From positions 806,001 through 870,000 of the forward strand of contig NZ_JAGIAG010000001.1 of NCBI RefSeq assembly GCF_017744955.1: DNA of 64,000 nucleotides, in the 5' to 3' direction. The position numbers were made by a program, and so were the translations under genes. Under the pieces are notes generated by a model. The model made no database searches. It saw nothing but the letters and a program-made list of their open reading frames with translations, and was not told where the DNA came from. This DNA is from Dokdonella sp. (GTDB lineage Bacteria; Pseudomonadota; Gammaproteobacteria; Xanthomonadales; Rhodanobacteraceae). Of the stretch, positions 63,299-64,000 are shown in pieces. Numbering within the stretch: position 1 is the stretch's first letter; each line of letters begins with the position of its first letter.

Positions 63299-64000
63299 AT
63301 GTCGAAACTGGTTCTCGTGTCATTCCTCGCCGCCGGCGGCGCGGCGCTCGCGGTGATGGGGGCGTCGCGGCCGGGCAGTCGCGATGCGCCGGATCCGCCG
63401 CCGCGGCCGGCCGTCGATGCGGGCGTCGCGGCGGCGCATTCCTCGCACAAGCGCGCCTCGCTGCCGGAAACGGCGCCGCGTGCCGGCGGTTGCGCCGACC
63501 TGTACGCGGCCGGCGATTTCGCCTTGCTCTCCGCCTACGACGCGCCGACCGCGATACCGGAACTGGCGCGTCCGCAGAAAGGCGTCGGCGTGCGCGAGCC
63601 GACGTTCGGAACCTGCCTGGTGCGCGCGACCGACCGCCAGGCGGACTATCCGAACGGCGGTTTCCTGCGCAACGACTATTCGCGCCGGCAGGCGTTCAAC
63701 GCCGACGATTCGCGTTATCTGGCGTTCTCGACGGACGGCTACTGGCATCTCTACGATGCGGCGAACTTCAAGCATCTGGGCGTGCTGAAGGGGCTGGCCG
63801 GCGACGCCGAGCCGCAGTGGCAGCCGAACGATCCGCAACGGCTGGACTACCTGCCGCTCAACGGCGGCACGGTGATCGACCAGATCGACATCCGCCGCGG
63901 CGCCTCGAAGGTCGTCGCCGATCTGAAGGCCGCGCTGCCGGCGTGGGGCGCCACGGCCGAACACATCTGGACCAAGTCCGAAGGCTCGCCGTCGGCCGAC
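63299..64000 (+). CDS. Secreted or membrane-anchored protein, propeller-like (partial, 3' end missing)
   Basis: 234 codons, open to the right edge. The N-terminus M-S-K-L-V-L-V-S-F-L-A-A-G-G-A-A-L-A-V is a signal peptide or anchor. After a Pro/Ala-rich stretch come two cysteines and beta-strand motifs with F-S-T-D-G-Y-W-H-L-Y-D and D-S-R-Y-L-A-F, then P-Q-W-Q-P-N-D, similar to WD40-like/TolB-type propellers. The family cannot be fixed from this part. The ATG is preceded by no strong ribosome site. Confidence 0.6.
   Translation, partial: MSKLVLVSFLAAGGAALAVMGASRPGSRDAPDPPPRPAVDAGVAAAHSSHKRASLPETAPRAGGCADLYAAGDFALLSAYDAPTAIPELARPQKGVGVREPTFGTCLVRATDRQADYPNGGFLRNDYSRRQAFNADDSRYLAFSTDGYWHLYDAANFKHLGVLKGLAGDAEPQWQPNDPQRLDYLPLNGGTVIDQIDIRRGASKVVADLKAALPAWGATAEHIWTKSEGSPSAD

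Noticed and set aside
1..64000. tRNA, rRNA, CRISPR arrays, integrases or transposases
   Set aside because: None was recognised on either strand by reading; a small ncRNA cannot be excluded without covariance searches.

Overview
The window is very GC-rich (about 70% by eye), densely coded and bacterial. Its gene content fits a gammaproteobacterium of the order Lysobacterales (Xanthomonadales), perhaps Rhodanobacteraceae. The pointers are engB divergent from cytochrome c4 and dsbA genes, a plant-type gshA, an ECF sigma factor coupled to a TPR serine/threonine kinase, a tricorn-type protease, a large TonB-dependent receptor and several big secreted proteins. This placement is an inference from families and gene order only.

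Layout. 1-6264 is housekeeping: a partial lipoprotein hydrolase, folB-folK, a hemerythrin-like protein, a pteridine reductase, midA, cca and an NDUFA9-like protein. 6310-13699 holds a secreted FG-GAP-type protein that is less GC-rich than its surroundings, a soluble lytic transglycosylase and a TonB-dependent receptor with a clear terminator. 13863-18654 is an envelope-redox block: an EEP-family hydrolase, three consecutive DsbA paralogues, cytochrome c4 and engB. 18763-26687 carries a secreted subtilisin, a GNAT acetyltransferase and a 1196-residue secreted protein with duplicated end domains, divergent from a LysR regulator. 26908-37154 contains lysR-gshA, a tricorn protease, a TonB-type protein, bioD, a TMEM175-like channel, free-Met-sulfoxide reductase, a TfoX C-terminal-domain protein and a LOG-family hydrolase. 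37301-39159 holds a secreted protein and a decayed beta-helix gene. 39224-44540 is the kinase/sigma pair and glmS.

44747-62259 is the most unusual part. An exosortase-type (EpsB-like) polyprenyl-phosphate sugar transferase and a membrane DnaJ protein precede a co-directional operon of at least seven genes, most joined by 4-base ATGA/GTGA overlaps. The genes are a JmjC-like oxygenase, a stand-alone adenylation-carrier (A-T) protein, a 2587-residue hybrid synthase (KS-AT-ACP-aminotransferase-C-A-T), two alpha/beta hydrolases of exosortase-associated type with non-serine nucleophile elbows, a GINT1-like protein with formyltransferase-like and beta-propeller parts, a 15-codon mini-ORF and galE. 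The inferred assembly is this: the A-T protein loads a starter acid, the PKS module adds malonate, the aminotransferase turns the beta-keto group into a beta-amine, and the C-A-T module adds an amino acid. No thioesterase or reductase domain is present. The nearby sugar genes suggest the product may decorate a glycan or glycolipid.

The window ends with a YdcF/DUF218 protein and the start of a secreted protein cut by the right edge. No tRNA, rRNA, CRISPR array or complete insertion sequence was recognised.
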